Positions 57,582-64,000 are shown, numbered from the stretch's first letter. The stretch: DNA of 64,000 nt from Rugosimonospora acidiphila (GCF_039543385.1 NZ_BAABJQ010000005.1:186001-250000); one strand, 5' to 3'. Translations and numbers: made by a program. Notes: generated by a model not told the origin, from the letters alone.

Positions 57582-57606
57582 GGTTAGCGCGGCCGGAATT
57601 GGGTAA
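57582..57606 (+). promoter_or_regulatory. SigB-type promoter with no protein gene downstream
   Basis: GGTT (57582-57585), 15-base spacer, GGGTAA (57601-57606). It faces a region without a convincing ORF that ends in a hairpin terminator at 57756-57782, so it probably drives a small RNA. It is divergent from the DUF2795 promoter 70 bases away. Confidence 0.5.
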
Positions 57607-57611
57607 GCGGC

Positions 57612-57785
57612 GCCCAGCGCACCGACGGCGGTGCCCACGACGGAGGGTGTGGGCACGGAGCGGCTTGCGAGGGCCAACGCTCCGATCCGCTGCGGCCCGC
57701 GGCAGACGGTGGGGGGCATTCGGGGGGATGCGTCATACGCGCCGCGGGGGTCGACGGGGCCGGCAGTGATCCTGCCGGCCCCGTT
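57612..57785 (+). ncRNA. Candidate SigB-dependent structured small RNA, about 175 nt
   Basis: The 417-base spacer 57481-57897 lacks a credible gene but holds a plus-strand SigB-type promoter, a run of hairpins and a terminator. Hairpins read by eye: GTGCCCAC (57631-57638) with GTGGGCAC (57649-57656), loop containing GGAGGG; CGGAGCG (57656-57662) with CGCTCCG (57678-57684), loop containing GAGGG; and GCAT/ATGC around TCGGGGGG near 57717-57732. G-rich loops recur. A GTG-started frame crosses the region but runs through the terminator and is not convincing. Target and function unknown. Confidence 0.45.
57756..57782 (+). terminator. Intrinsic terminator at the end of the candidate small RNA
   Basis: GGGGCCGGCAG (57756-57766) pairs perfectly with CTGCCGGCCCC (57772-57782), loop TGATC, followed by a T/G-rich tract (GTTGTGCCGTTCTTGTCGTT). 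No annotated plus-strand gene ends nearby. Confidence 0.7.
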
Positions 57786-57897
57786 GTGCCGTTCTTGTCG
57801 TTGTTCCGCCGCCGTCGTTTGTGCCCGCCGCCGTCGGCCCGCGGCCGTCGGCCCGCGGCCGTCGAGCCGGCGCGCGACCACCGGGCCGGGCCGGCGA

Positions 57898-58128
57898 TCA
57901 GACCGGGCCGGCGCGGCCGTCCGGAGTGGGCCGCACGCGTCGACCCGCCTCGCTGTTCGGATCCGGATCACGATCGGTCGGGATCTCCTGGTCGGCCTCG
58001 CGCATCGTCTCGTCGGCGCCGACGTTGCCCCCGCTCGCGTCGTCCACCTGGCCGTCGGCCGAGTACGTGGCCATGGCCTGTTCCAGCTCTGATACCGGCA
58101 ACTTCTTCTCGTCCCGCCACGACTCCAT
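57898..58128 (-). CDS. Small hydrophilic acidic protein of unknown function
   Basis: A 76-residue protein beginning Met-Glu-Ser-Trp-Arg-Asp-Glu-Lys-Lys and rich in Asp, Glu, Gly and Arg, without cysteine or membrane segment; probably disordered. A near-ideal AGGAGG sits five bases upstream of the ATG, and a SigB-type -10 (GGGTAA) about 30 bases before that. It is divergent from the hemerythrin gene, sharing a palindromic promoter. I do not recognise the family; a small stress protein is the likely class. Confidence 0.65.
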   Translation of the reverse strand: MESWRDEKKLPVSELEQAMATYSADGQVDDASGGNVGADETMREADQEIPTDRDPDPNSEAGRRVRPTPDGRAGPV

Positions 58129-58155
58129 GCCGCCTCCTTCGCTGCGATCAGCTCC

Positions 58156-58180
58156 GGTTACCCCGGCGTGGACCGGGTAA
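58156..58180. promoter_or_regulatory. Symmetric divergent SigB-type promoter
   Basis: Plus strand: GGTT (58156-58159), 15 bases, GGGTAA (58175-58180), leading to hemerythrin at 58210. Minus strand: GGGTAA (58163-58158) with GTTA (58181-58178) 14 bases upstream, leading to the 76-residue gene at 58128. The block is an inverted repeat, GTTACCC ... GGGTAAC, so each -10 doubles as part of the -35 of the other. Confidence 0.55.
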
Positions 58181-58209
58181 CACGCCCCGGGCGCAGGAGG
58201 AGGTACCCG

Positions 58210-58821
58210 ATGACCCAGACGGTCCAGCGCGACGTCATCAACGTGCTCAACCAGGACCACCACGAGATCGAGGAACTCTTCGTCCGGTTGGAGGAGCTCG
58301 CGGGCACCCGGGACGCGCCCGACTCGGCTGGTGATCGGGCCGAGGCGCGGATCGTCGCCGACCAGCTCAGCACCGAGCTGGCCCGGCACTGGGCCGCCGA
58401 GGAGCGGCACCTCTACCCGGCGATCAGCAAACACGCGCCCGCCCTGCGACCGCTGGCCGAGCACGAGCTGACCGAACACGGCAAGGCCGAGCGGAGCCTG
58501 AAGGCGCTGGACCGCCTCGACACCGACGACGAGGAGTTCTGGATCCGGGCCGAGGTGCTCATCGATCTCGTGCGGGCACACATCCGGGTCGAGGAGGCCG
58601 AGGTGTTTCCGGGGCTGCGCGACGCGGTACCCAAGGAGTTGCTCGTCGAACTCGGCGGCCGGGTCGAGCGCGCGCAGCGCACGGCACCCACCCGCCCGCA
58701 CCCGGCCACACCGGACCGCCCGCCCGGCAACACGCTGGTCGATCCGGCCGCGGCCCTGGTGGACCGGGTCCGGGACGCGGCGTCGAGCCGGGGCACGTTG
58801 CCCGGACCGGGACGCCGATAA
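58210..58821 (+). CDS. Hemerythrin-domain protein
   Basis: A 203-residue protein with an N-terminal hemerythrin-like four-helix bundle. Probable iron ligands are His in Gln-Asp-His-His-Glu-Ile-Glu, His in Ala-Arg-His-Trp-Ala-Ala-Glu-Glu-Arg-His, His in Glu-His-Gly-Lys-Ala and His-Ile-Arg-Val-Glu-Glu-Ala-Glu. Such proteins sense or buffer oxygen, nitric oxide or iron. The last ~45 residues are a Pro/Arg/Ala-rich tail. AGGAGGAGG precedes the ATG. The next two genes follow in the same direction at 21 bases and a 4-base overlap, so a three-gene stress operon is likely. Confidence 0.87.
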   Translation: MTQTVQRDVINVLNQDHHEIEELFVRLEELAGTRDAPDSAGDRAEARIVADQLSTELARHWAAEERHLYPAISKHAPALRPLAEHELTEHGKAERSLKALDRLDTDDEEFWIRAEVLIDLVRAHIRVEEAEVFPGLRDAVPKELLVELGGRVERAQRTAPTRPHPATPDRPPGNTLVDPAAALVDRVRDAASSRGTLPGPGRR

Positions 58822-58842
58822 GAACGACACTGGGGAGCGAAC

Positions 58843-59667
58843 ATGCGTGACGTGGATGACCTGCTCGAAGAGGTGTACTCCGGCCAGGAGCGGATGACGC
58901 GCGACGACATCTACCGCCGGGCCGTGGCGGCGGGCCTGCCGGCGGAGGTGATCGTGGCGTTGACCGCGCTACCGGAGGGCGAGTACGCGCAGGACGAGGT
59001 CAGCGACTCGCTGGCCCAGATCGGTGACGTCAACGCCGAGCAGGCCGAGGGTGTGTCCGGCACCGACCTGACCGACGACGACCTGCTGCGCGAGCTGGCC
59101 GAGCTGCACCGCACCCGGCACCAGACCCTGCGGCACGCCTCCGATCAGGCGCTGGACCGGCACGACGAACGCACCACCGAGCTGGAAGCGGAGTACCTGC
59201 GGCGGTTCCCGGAGCGGGAGGTCGACCCGGAACGCGTGCGCTCGGGCGCCCGGCAGCGCCGGGCCGAGACGATCCGGCCGATCGAGGAGACCCAGGAGGT
59301 CGAACTCGCGGTGGGCGACGAGGGGCCGGTGCGGTCGCTCGCCGAACAGGGTGGGGCACCCCCACCGTTCCGTGAACCCGCACCGGTCAGCGCGGCGGGA
59401 CCGGCCAGCGGGGTGGGACCGCGCGGCGGTCTTGCCCGGGAAACCTCGGCCGAGCAACGCCAGAGCCTTCCTCGCGGACCCGCGGCCGCCCGGGCGGCGG
59501 GTGCCAGCCCCGACACCGGGGCCGCCCGGACCGGCGCCGAGCAGCCGTGGGACCCGGAGGACCTGACCGTCGCCCAGGGTCACGACCCGAACCGGCGAAA
59601 TCGAGAGAATGCCCGCCAGGAGCTGGCCCGCGAGGGGCGCTCCGCGATCGAACGTACGGTGCCGTGA
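58843..59667 (+). CDS. DUF2795-like plus DUF6158-like protein
   Basis: A 274-residue hydrophilic protein. The first ~65 residues resemble a DUF2795 module (Leu-Pro-Glu-Gly-Glu-Tyr-Ala-Gln-Asp-Glu-Val). Residues ~72-130 form a charged helical segment (Leu-Leu-Arg-Glu-Leu-Ala-Glu-Leu-His-Arg-Thr-Arg-His and Leu-Arg-Arg-Phe-Pro-Glu-Arg) that I associate with DUF6158. The remainder is a disordered Pro/Ala/Gly/Arg region. GGGGAG precedes the ATG. The stop overlaps the next GTG. Function unknown; operon partner of hemerythrin. Confidence 0.75.
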   Translation: MRDVDDLLEEVYSGQERMTRDDIYRRAVAAGLPAEVIVALTALPEGEYAQDEVSDSLAQIGDVNAEQAEGVSGTDLTDDDLLRELAELHRTRHQTLRHASDQALDRHDERTTELEAEYLRRFPEREVDPERVRSGARQRRAETIRPIEETQEVELAVGDEGPVRSLAEQGGAPPPFREPAPVSAAGPASGVGPRGGLARETSAEQRQSLPRGPAAARAAGASPDTGAARTGAEQPWDPEDLTVAQGHDPNRRNRENARQELAREGRSAIERTVP

Positions 59668-60785
59668 ACCTCTCCTTTCTGCGTCCCCTGTACCAGAGCC
59701 CCGGCCCGTGGGCATCGGTCTACCTGGACGCCACCCACAACCGCACCGACAGCGATCAGGCGATCCTGCTGCGCTGGCGCGCACTGCGCGAAGAGCTGGC
59801 CGACCAGGGCGCCGACGAGGAGACGCTGGTGGCGATGGACATCGCCGTCAACCCCGACCAGGGCGTGGCGCCCGGCCGGGTGGGCCTCGCGGTGTTCGCG
59901 TCGGGGGGCAGGGTAGCGCTGGCCGAGCCGCTGCCGCAGCCGCCGCCGGTACAGGTGGCGACCTGGTCGCCCCGGCCGCAGACCGGCATGCTGCTGTCCA
60001 CGGGCCACGAACAGGTCCAGTGGGTACGGGCGGTGGTCGACCGCACGGGTGCGCAGCTGACCGCCGTGGACTCCGGCCGGCTACGGATCAACAAGGCGGT
60101 CTCCGGCTCCCAGGAGTACCCGATCCACGTCAGCGAGCAGGGCGGCTGGGCGCAGGCCCGGTACGAGCGCAGCGCCAACGTCTCCTGGGACCGCAACGCG
60201 AAGGACGTGGTGCCGAGGCTGACCGCGATCGTGGACGCGCTGGGCGCGGACATCATCATCGTGGCCGGCGACGTGCGCGCCCGGCAGTTCCTGATCGACC
60301 GGCTGCCGGCACGGCTGTCCGAACGGGTCGTCGAGTCCGACACGGGCAGCCGGGCGCTCGGCGCCGAACAGCAGCATCTGGACGACGTGACCGCGCAGGA
60401 GGTGGCCCGGGTGTCCGGGCACCGCCGCTGCGAGGTGCTCGACCGGTACCGGATGGATCTGGCCAAGGGCTTCGCGGCGCAGGGCATGCCGGCGGTGACC
60501 GAGGCGGCCTGGCACGGCGCACCGGCCTTCCTGCTGCTGTCGGCGGGTGCGGAGCTGCCCATGCTCTGGGTGGACCCGGACGATTTCCGGGCGGTGGCGA
60601 CCGACCCGCAGGTGCTGCGTGACGCGGGCGTCCAGCGGCCCGAGCAGGAGACCGCGGACGCGGCGTTGATCGGGGCCGCCGCGGCCACCGACGCCGACGC
60701 CTTCGCCATCGACCTGGCCGAGGAGCGGCTGCTCGACGGGGTCGGTGCGATCCTGCGGTACCAGGACCGGTCGGCCCGTGAGTAG
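59664..60785 (+). CDS. Vms1/Ankzf1-family release-factor-like protein (baeRF/Rv2629-like)
   Basis: A 373-residue protein resembling the actinobacterial baeRF2/Rv2629 group, related in fold to eRF1 domain 2 and Vms1, which cleave peptidyl-tRNA on stalled ribosomes. Seen here: Leu-Arg-Pro-Leu-Tyr near the start, Ser-Val-Tyr-Leu-Asp-Ala-Thr-His, a central Val-Ser-Trp-Asp-Arg-Asn-Ala-Lys-Asp and Gly-Ala-Glu-Gln-Gln-His, and a C-terminal Glu-Glu-Arg-Leu-Leu-Asp-Gly-Val-Gly-Ala-Ile-Leu-Arg. Rv2629 belongs to the dormancy regulon of M. tuberculosis, in keeping with this stress-type neighbourhood. GTG overlaps the upstream stop. Confidence 0.8.
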   Translation: MNLSFLRPLYQSPGPWASVYLDATHNRTDSDQAILLRWRALREELADQGADEETLVAMDIAVNPDQGVAPGRVGLAVFASGGRVALAEPLPQPPPVQVATWSPRPQTGMLLSTGHEQVQWVRAVVDRTGAQLTAVDSGRLRINKAVSGSQEYPIHVSEQGGWAQARYERSANVSWDRNAKDVVPRLTAIVDALGADIIIVAGDVRARQFLIDRLPARLSERVVESDTGSRALGAEQQHLDDVTAQEVARVSGHRRCEVLDRYRMDLAKGFAAQGMPAVTEAAWHGAPAFLLLSAGAELPMLWVDPDDFRAVATDPQVLRDAGVQRPEQETADAALIGAAAATDADAFAIDLAEERLLDGVGAILRYQDRSARE

Positions 60786-60829
60786 CGAGGGCCGGAAGTA
60801 GCTCGACCCGCGAGCAGCGCGGGACCGCC

Positions 60830-60857
60830 GGCCACGCGGAGCAGACCCTGCGTGGCC
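60830..60857. terminator. Hairpin between convergent genes
   Basis: GGCCACGC (60830-60837) and GCGTGGCC (60850-60857) form a perfect 8-base-pair stem with a 12-base loop between the Vms1-like gene and the convergent aldehyde dehydrogenase gene. No T-run. Confidence 0.45.
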
Positions 60858-60867
60858 CCGGCCCGGG

Positions 60868-62280
60868 CTACTCGCTGTGCGCGCCGGCCCCGGCGGTCGA
60901 GGCGCCCTCGCCGACCCAGACCGTCTTGGCGTTGCAGAACTCCCGGATGCCGTGCCCGGACAGCTCCCGCCCGTATCCGGAGTTCTTCACGCCGCCGAAC
61001 GGCAGCTCCGGGTACGAGGTGGTCATGCCGTTCACGAAGACCATCCCGGCGTCAAGGTCGGTGACGAACCGGTCCTGCTCCGCCGGGTCGGTGGTCCACG
61101 CGTTCGAGCCCAGGCCGAAGTCGCTGTCGTTGGCCAGCGCCACCGCCTCCTCGTAGGAGCCGACCTTGAACAGGCCGGCGGCCGGCCCGAACACCTCCTC
61201 GGACCACATCCTCATGTCCGGGGTGAGGTCGGCCACCACCGTCGGCGGGTACCACCAGCCGGGCCGGTCGAGCCGCGTGCCGCCGCACAGCACCCGGGCG
61301 CCCCGGCTGGCGGCGTCGCCCACCTGCTCCTCGACGTCGGCGCGACCCTGCTCCAGCGCGAGCGGCCCGATGTCGGTGGTGGACTCCATCGGGTCACCGA
61401 CCCGCAGCGCGGCCATCCGCTCGGTGAACGCCTCGGTGAACTCGTCGTACACGTCGGCGTGCACGATGAACCGCTTCGCGGCGATGCAGGACTGGCCGTT
61501 GTTCTGGCAGCGGGCCGTGGTGGCGACCTCGGCCGCCCGGGCGATGTCGGCCGACGGCATGACCACGAACGGGTCGCTGCCGCCCAGCTCCAGCACCGTC
61601 TTCTTGAGTTCCCGCCCGGCCACCGAGGCGACCGCCCGGCCGGCGGCCTCGCTCCCGGTCAGCGTGGCGGCCCTGACCCGGCGGTCGCTCAGCACCCGCT
61701 CCACCAGGTCCGAGCCGATCAGCAGGGTCTGGAACGCGCCGTCCGGGAAGCCCGCGCGGGCGAACAGGTCGGCCATGAACAGCGCCGTCTGCGGCACGTT
61801 GGAGGCGTGCTTGAGCAGCCCGACGTTGCCCGCCATCAGGGCCGGCGCGGCGAACCGCATGGCCTGCCAGAGCGGGAAGTTCCACGGCATCACCGCGAGC
61901 ACCGGGCCCAGCGGCTGGTAGATCGTGTACGCCCGCCGGGCCTTGACCGCGGCCGCGTCGGCCGGCTCGGCGGCGAGGAACGCCTCCGCGTGCTCGGCGT
62001 AGAACCGGCAGGCGGCGGCGCACTTGGCCACCTCCGCCCTGGCCGCGGCCAGCGTCTTGCCCATCTCGGTGGTCATCATGGCGGCCAGATCGTCGCGCTG
62101 TTCGTCGAGGATCGACGCCGCCGCGACCATCCACTCGCCGCGCTGGGCGAACGAGGTGGCGCGCAGCGCGGCGAAGCCGTCGACCGCGCGGGCGAGCGAC
62201 CGATCGATCTGCTCCGGTGACATGGCATCGAAGGCCTTGACGACCTCGCCGTTCGCGGGATTGATGGTTGCGATAGCCAT
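60868..62280 (-). CDS. NAD(P)-dependent succinate-semialdehyde dehydrogenase-type aldehyde dehydrogenase
   Basis: A 470-residue ALDH of the GabD1-like group, which oxidises succinate semialdehyde or similar aldehydes. Motifs: Pro-Trp-Asn-Phe-Pro-Leu-Trp, Leu-Glu-Leu-Gly-Gly-Ser-Asp-Pro (general base Glu), Asn-Asn-Gly-Gln-Ser-Cys-Ile (nucleophile Cys) and Glu-Glu-Val-Phe-Gly-Pro. Length and order are normal. An AAAAGGA tract precedes the ATG. Physiological substrate is not fixed by sequence. It lies inside the stress-gene island but has no clear SigB-type promoter. Confidence 0.9.
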   Translation of the reverse strand: MAIATINPANGEVVKAFDAMSPEQIDRSLARAVDGFAALRATSFAQRGEWMVAAASILDEQRDDLAAMMTTEMGKTLAAARAEVAKCAAACRFYAEHAEAFLAAEPADAAAVKARRAYTIYQPLGPVLAVMPWNFPLWQAMRFAAPALMAGNVGLLKHASNVPQTALFMADLFARAGFPDGAFQTLLIGSDLVERVLSDRRVRAATLTGSEAAGRAVASVAGRELKKTVLELGGSDPFVVMPSADIARAAEVATTARCQNNGQSCIAAKRFIVHADVYDEFTEAFTERMAALRVGDPMESTTDIGPLALEQGRADVEEQVGDAASRGARVLCGGTRLDRPGWWYPPTVVADLTPDMRMWSEEVFGPAAGLFKVGSYEEAVALANDSDFGLGSNAWTTDPAEQDRFVTDLDAGMVFVNGMTTSYPELPFGGVKNSGYGRELSGHGIREFCNAKTVWVGEGASTAGAGAHSE

Positions 62281-62385
62281 GCCGCACCGTCCTTTTCCTA
62301 GGGCTCACCCAAACGTTATCGAGGTTGCCCTCCGGTGGCGAGGAGTGCCCGGCCCCGGGCCCGCCCGGACGAGCCACCCGTTCGG

Positions 62386-62410
62386 GTGTAACCGGAGGCC
62401 TGGCGGGTAG
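62386..62410 (+). promoter_or_regulatory. SigB-type promoter of the small DUF2795 gene
   Basis: GTGT (62386-62389), 15-base spacer, GGGTAG (62405-62410); ATG at 62420 nine bases later. Confidence 0.55.
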
Positions 62411-62419
62411 CCCATAGGC

Positions 62420-62614
62420 ATGACAGTGAACCCGATCCAGCTGCAGAAGTTCCTGGGCGGTATCGACTACCCGACCAGCAAGCAGCAACTGATGAAGAGC
62501 GCCGAGAAGCACGGTGCGGACAAAAAGGTGATGGACACGATCCGGGCACTGCCCCGGGACGATTTCAACTCGCCCAACGACGTCAGCGAGGCGATCGGCG
62601 ACATGCGGGCCTGA
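62420..62614 (+). CDS. DUF2795 protein (small, single domain)
   Basis: A 64-residue protein that is essentially one DUF2795 module: Leu-Gln-Lys-Phe-Leu-Gly-Gly-Ile-Asp-Tyr-Pro, then Leu-Met-Lys-Ser-Ala-Glu-Lys-His-Gly-Ala and Ile-Arg-Ala-Leu-Pro-Arg-Asp-Asp-Phe plus Asp-Val-Ser-Glu-Ala. It is the cleanest of the three DUF2795-like units here and shares the hydrophobic spacing of the other two. A leaderless SigB-dependent transcript is predicted. Function unknown. Confidence 0.85.
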   Translation: MTVNPIQLQKFLGGIDYPTSKQQLMKSAEKHGADKKVMDTIRALPRDDFNSPNDVSEAIGDMRA

Positions 62615-62637
62615 ACCGGTCAGACCCCCGGCCACGG

Positions 62638-62664
62638 TTACGGTCCGCGCCTGACGGGCCGTAA
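62638..62664. terminator. Hairpin between convergent DUF2795 and DUF2267 genes
   Basis: TTACGGTCC (62638-62646) pairs with GGGCCGTAA (62656-62664), nine pairs including one G-T, loop GCGCCTGAC. Just after it, 62670-62690 resembles a tRNA T arm (GGGGTTCGAATC...TCCCC) but no cloverleaf can be built. Confidence 0.5.
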
Positions 62665-62706
62665 TCGCTGCCGGGGTTCGAATCTCTCCCCGAACACTTC
62701 CCCCGG

Positions 62707-63099
62707 TTATCGGGTGATGAGGTCGAGTAGCGGCTCGGGCGTGACGTGTTCAACGTTGACCATGACGCCGAACGGCACGGTCGCCGCGATCGCGTCGGTC
62801 ACCGCGTGGACGGCGCGCTCCGCCTCCTCCACACCGCAGCCGCACCGGCGGGCCACCGCCGCCACGAAGTCGCCGCGGTCGACCTGGCTGGCCGAGGAGT
62901 CGGCCGGGAAGTGCCGACCCACCTCCGCGCCCATCGAGTCCGGCAGGCTGGACGCCAGGTACGCGGCGGTGCCGTACGGCAGCACCTCGCCCAGCGTCTC
63001 CAGCACCGAGCACACCGCCTGCCACGCGGGTATCCGGAGGCCGGCCGCCTCGACCCGGTCGATGATGTCCTGGCTACGGGTATCCCGGCTCGCGCTCAT
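62707..63099 (-). CDS. DUF2267 family protein
   Basis: A 130-residue helical protein of the DUF2267 family: Val-Leu-Glu-Thr-Leu-Gly-Glu-Val-Leu-Pro, then Ala-Ala-Tyr-Leu-Ala-Ser-Ser-Leu-Pro and Phe-Val-Ala-Ala-Val-Ala-Arg-Arg. Family members often sit beside SigB, CBS-domain or other stress genes in actinobacteria and cyanobacteria; no biochemical role is known. The start ATG 63099 lies ten bases after a GCAT-N15-GGGTAA promoter. Divergent from the GT2 gene at 63170. Confidence 0.82.
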   Translation of the reverse strand: MSASRDTRSQDIIDRVEAAGLRIPAWQAVCSVLETLGEVLPYGTAAYLASSLPDSMGAEVGRHFPADSSASQVDRGDFVAAVARRCGCGVEEAERAVHAVTDAIAATVPFGVMVNVEHVTPEPLLDLITR

Positions 63100-63109
63100 G
63101 CGCCCCTGG

Positions 63110-63134
63110 TTACCCGTCCGGCCATGATTCATGC
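63110..63134 (-). promoter_or_regulatory. SigB-type promoter of the DUF2267 gene
   Basis: Minus strand GCAT (63134-63131), 15-base spacer, GGGTAA (63115-63110); ATG at 63099. Confidence 0.5.
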
Positions 63135-63135
63135 C

Positions 63136-63160
63136 GGTTGGGCGCCCCCGGTGCGGGTAA
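63136..63160 (+). promoter_or_regulatory. SigB-type promoter of the terminal GT2 gene
   Basis: GGTT (63136-63139), 15-base spacer, GGGTAA (63155-63160); ATG at 63170. Its -35 begins one base after the -35 of the divergent DUF2267 promoter ends, so polymerases would bind back to back. Confidence 0.55.
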
Positions 63161-63169
63161 TCCGACCAG

Positions 63170-64000
63170 ATGTTCCGCCACCTCGATCCGGGCGACCCGC
63201 TGGCCTTCCGCGCGCCGCGCGAGCTGGACGTGCTGATCCCCAGCCGGAACCGGGCGACCGAACTGGCCGCCACCCTGGCCGGGCTGGCCGGGCAGGACCT
63301 GACCGGGGTGGAGCCGGACTTCGGGGTGGTGGTCAGCGACCAGTCGGACGGCGAGCCCACCTGGCGGCACGCGGCGGTGGCCGGCATGGTCCGGGTGCTG
63401 CGCCACCGGGGGCACCCCGTGCTGCTGCACGCCCACCTGCCGCGCCGGGGCGTGGCGGAGAACCGGGGGCACTTGCTGGCCTCGTCTGCGGCACGGTACG
63501 TGCTGTTCCTCGACGACGACGTGTGGCTGGAGCCGGCCGCGGTGGGCCGGCTGCTGGACTCGATCCGAAGCCTGCGCTGCGGACTGGTCGGCAACGCGCC
63601 GCACGGGCTCTCCTACGCCGACGATCACCGACCGGATCAGGAGAAGACCTACCGGGAGTGGGCCGGGCCGCCCACGCCAGAGCGGATCGAGCCCCGCGGC
63701 CCGGAGTGGAGCCGGGCGAGCGTGCACGCGGCGGCGAACCTGCTGCACGTCGAGCAGCGGTTGGCGCTGCGCGCCGGGCAGTGGCGGGCGTACCGGATCG
63801 CCTGGGTGGGCGCCTGCGTGCTGTACGACCGGGCCAAGCTGGTGGACGTCGGCGGGTACGACTTCTGGCCCCGGGTACCGGTCGAGCACAGCGGCGAGGA
63901 CGTGCTGGTGCAGCTGCGCGTGATGGAGCGCTATGGCGGCGCGGGGATCGTGCCCAGCGGCGCGTTCCACCTGGAGACGCCGACGACCGTGGATGCCCGG
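63170..64000 (+). CDS. GT2-family glycosyltransferase (3' end outside window)
   Basis: Open frame of 277 codons that runs off the right edge. The N-terminal region has Leu-Asp-Val-Leu-Ile-Pro-Ser-Arg-Asn-Arg and Val-Val-Val-Ser-Asp-Gln-Ser-Asp, the metal motif Leu-Phe-Leu-Asp-Asp-Asp-Val, and later Tyr-Asp-Arg-Ala-Lys-Leu-Val-Asp-Val-Gly-Gly-Tyr-Asp and His-Ser-Gly-Glu-Asp-Val-Leu, the GT-A glycosyltransferase pattern. It resembles the GT2 of the heptose cluster in its Leu-Asp-Asp-Asp-Val site. The ATG follows a SigB-type promoter by nine bases. Donor and acceptor unknown. Confidence 0.85.
   Translation, partial: MFRHLDPGDPLAFRAPRELDVLIPSRNRATELAATLAGLAGQDLTGVEPDFGVVVSDQSDGEPTWRHAAVAGMVRVLRHRGHPVLLHAHLPRRGVAENRGHLLASSAARYVLFLDDDVWLEPAAVGRLLDSIRSLRCGLVGNAPHGLSYADDHRPDQEKTYREWAGPPTPERIEPRGPEWSRASVHAAANLLHVEQRLALRAGQWRAYRIAWVGACVLYDRAKLVDVGGYDFWPRVPVEHSGEDVLVQLRVMERYGGAGIVPSGAFHLETPTTVDAR

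Noticed and set aside
57640..57740. Possible 6C RNA motif on the minus strand (two runs of six C, one in a GCAT/ATGC hairpin)
   Set aside because: The two C-runs are only five bases apart and do not form two separate hairpins as in 6C RNA; promoter and terminator signals favour the plus strand.
57631..58092. GTG-started plus-strand ORF of 153 codons over the candidate small RNA
   Set aside because: It runs through the strong terminator hairpin, lacks a ribosome site and recognisable domains, and overlaps the opposite-strand 76-residue gene that has an ideal AGGAGG.
62290..62330. GGGTGA upstream of the aldehyde dehydrogenase as a SigB-type promoter
   Set aside because: The -10 has G instead of A at the fifth position, and no GNNT lies 14-16 bases upstream.
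62668..62695. tRNA T-arm-like sequence GGGGTTCGAATC followed by TCTCCCC
   Set aside because: The T stem cannot pair in standard register and no acceptor or anticodon stem can be drawn; at most a tRNA relic.
1..64000. Prophage, insertion sequences, integrases or toxin-antitoxin genes
   Set aside because: No transposase, integrase, phage structural or typical toxin motif was seen in any plausible frame.

Overview
The window is uniformly very GC-rich DNA from a Gram-positive actinobacterium. Supporting signs are GTG starts, chains of 4-base gene overlaps, a mycothiol-era redox protein, a SigB/SigF-family sigma factor, an aa3-type cytochrome oxidase and a gene order matching the Mycobacterium tuberculosis Rv1330c-Rv1341 block. 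The set (hut cluster, heptose glycan genes, many glycosyltransferases) fits a Micromonosporaceae-like organism, but genus and species cannot be fixed from the sequence. I found no phage, insertion sequence or CRISPR array.

Layout. (1) 0-2.1 kb: thiol redox genes (DsbA-like, bcp), an odd tRNA with anticodon UAG, and a secreted ricin-type lectin. (2) 2.1-11.2 kb: a MOSC protein divergent from a histidine-utilisation operon: RpiR-type regulator, hutU, an M20 amidohydrolase in place of hutG, hutF, hutI, hutH. The five enzyme genes overlap by 4 bases each. (3) 11.2-24.9 kb: a conserved actinobacterial block read right to left (clpS, DUF2017, mec, cysO, cysM, murI, Rv1339-like phosphodiesterase, rph, rdgB), with two GT4 glycosyltransferases and an SGNH hydrolase inserted, and pncB/pncA leaving divergently. 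(4) 25-31.7 kb: ctaD and an ABC exporter with one large permease and two ATPases. (5) 31.9-40.8 kb: alpha-glucan genes (GH63-like glucosidase, debranching enzyme, Rv3032-like glucosyltransferase), a secreted delta-60-repeat protein and an Rv2466c-like oxidoreductase. (6) 41-42 kb: a nucleotide-kinase/ParB-like fusion of unknown function, with lower-GC flanks. (7) 42.1-53 kb: a tightly packed cluster for ADP-heptose (gmhA, a gmhB-GT9 fusion, hldE) with a NodU-type carbamoyltransferase, further glycosyltransferases and an SDR. (8) 52.9-64 kb: a SigB/SigF-family sigma gene, a fused STAS/HATPase regulator and many small stress-type genes (radical SAM, DUF1360, three DUF2795-like modules, hemerythrin, Vms1-like release factor, DUF2267), an aldehyde dehydrogenase and a GT2 running off the right edge.

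The most notable result comes from reading promoters. Eleven sequences in ten stretches fit GNNT-N13/16-GGGTA(C/T/A/G), close to the published Streptomyces SigB consensus, and sit just upstream of genes in regions 7 and 8, often so close that the transcript would be leaderless. One (GTTT-N14-GGGTAT) precedes the heptose/carbamoyl cluster. The simplest reading is that the sigma factor at 52.9-53.7 kb controls a local stress regulon that includes a heptose-containing surface glycan or metabolite, unexpected in a Gram-positive cell without LPS, and a structured small RNA at about 57.6-57.8 kb with its own promoter and terminator.

Other points: a 13-base interrupted palindrome, GTCCA-N3-TGGAC, occurs nine times, far above chance and often with rare codons at its centre; CysO ends in Gly-Gly-Ser-Gly-Arg and should need trimming by the neighbouring JAMM protease; and several conserved enzymes carry long low-complexity insertions. 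All functions are inferred from sequence reading alone; no database search was run.
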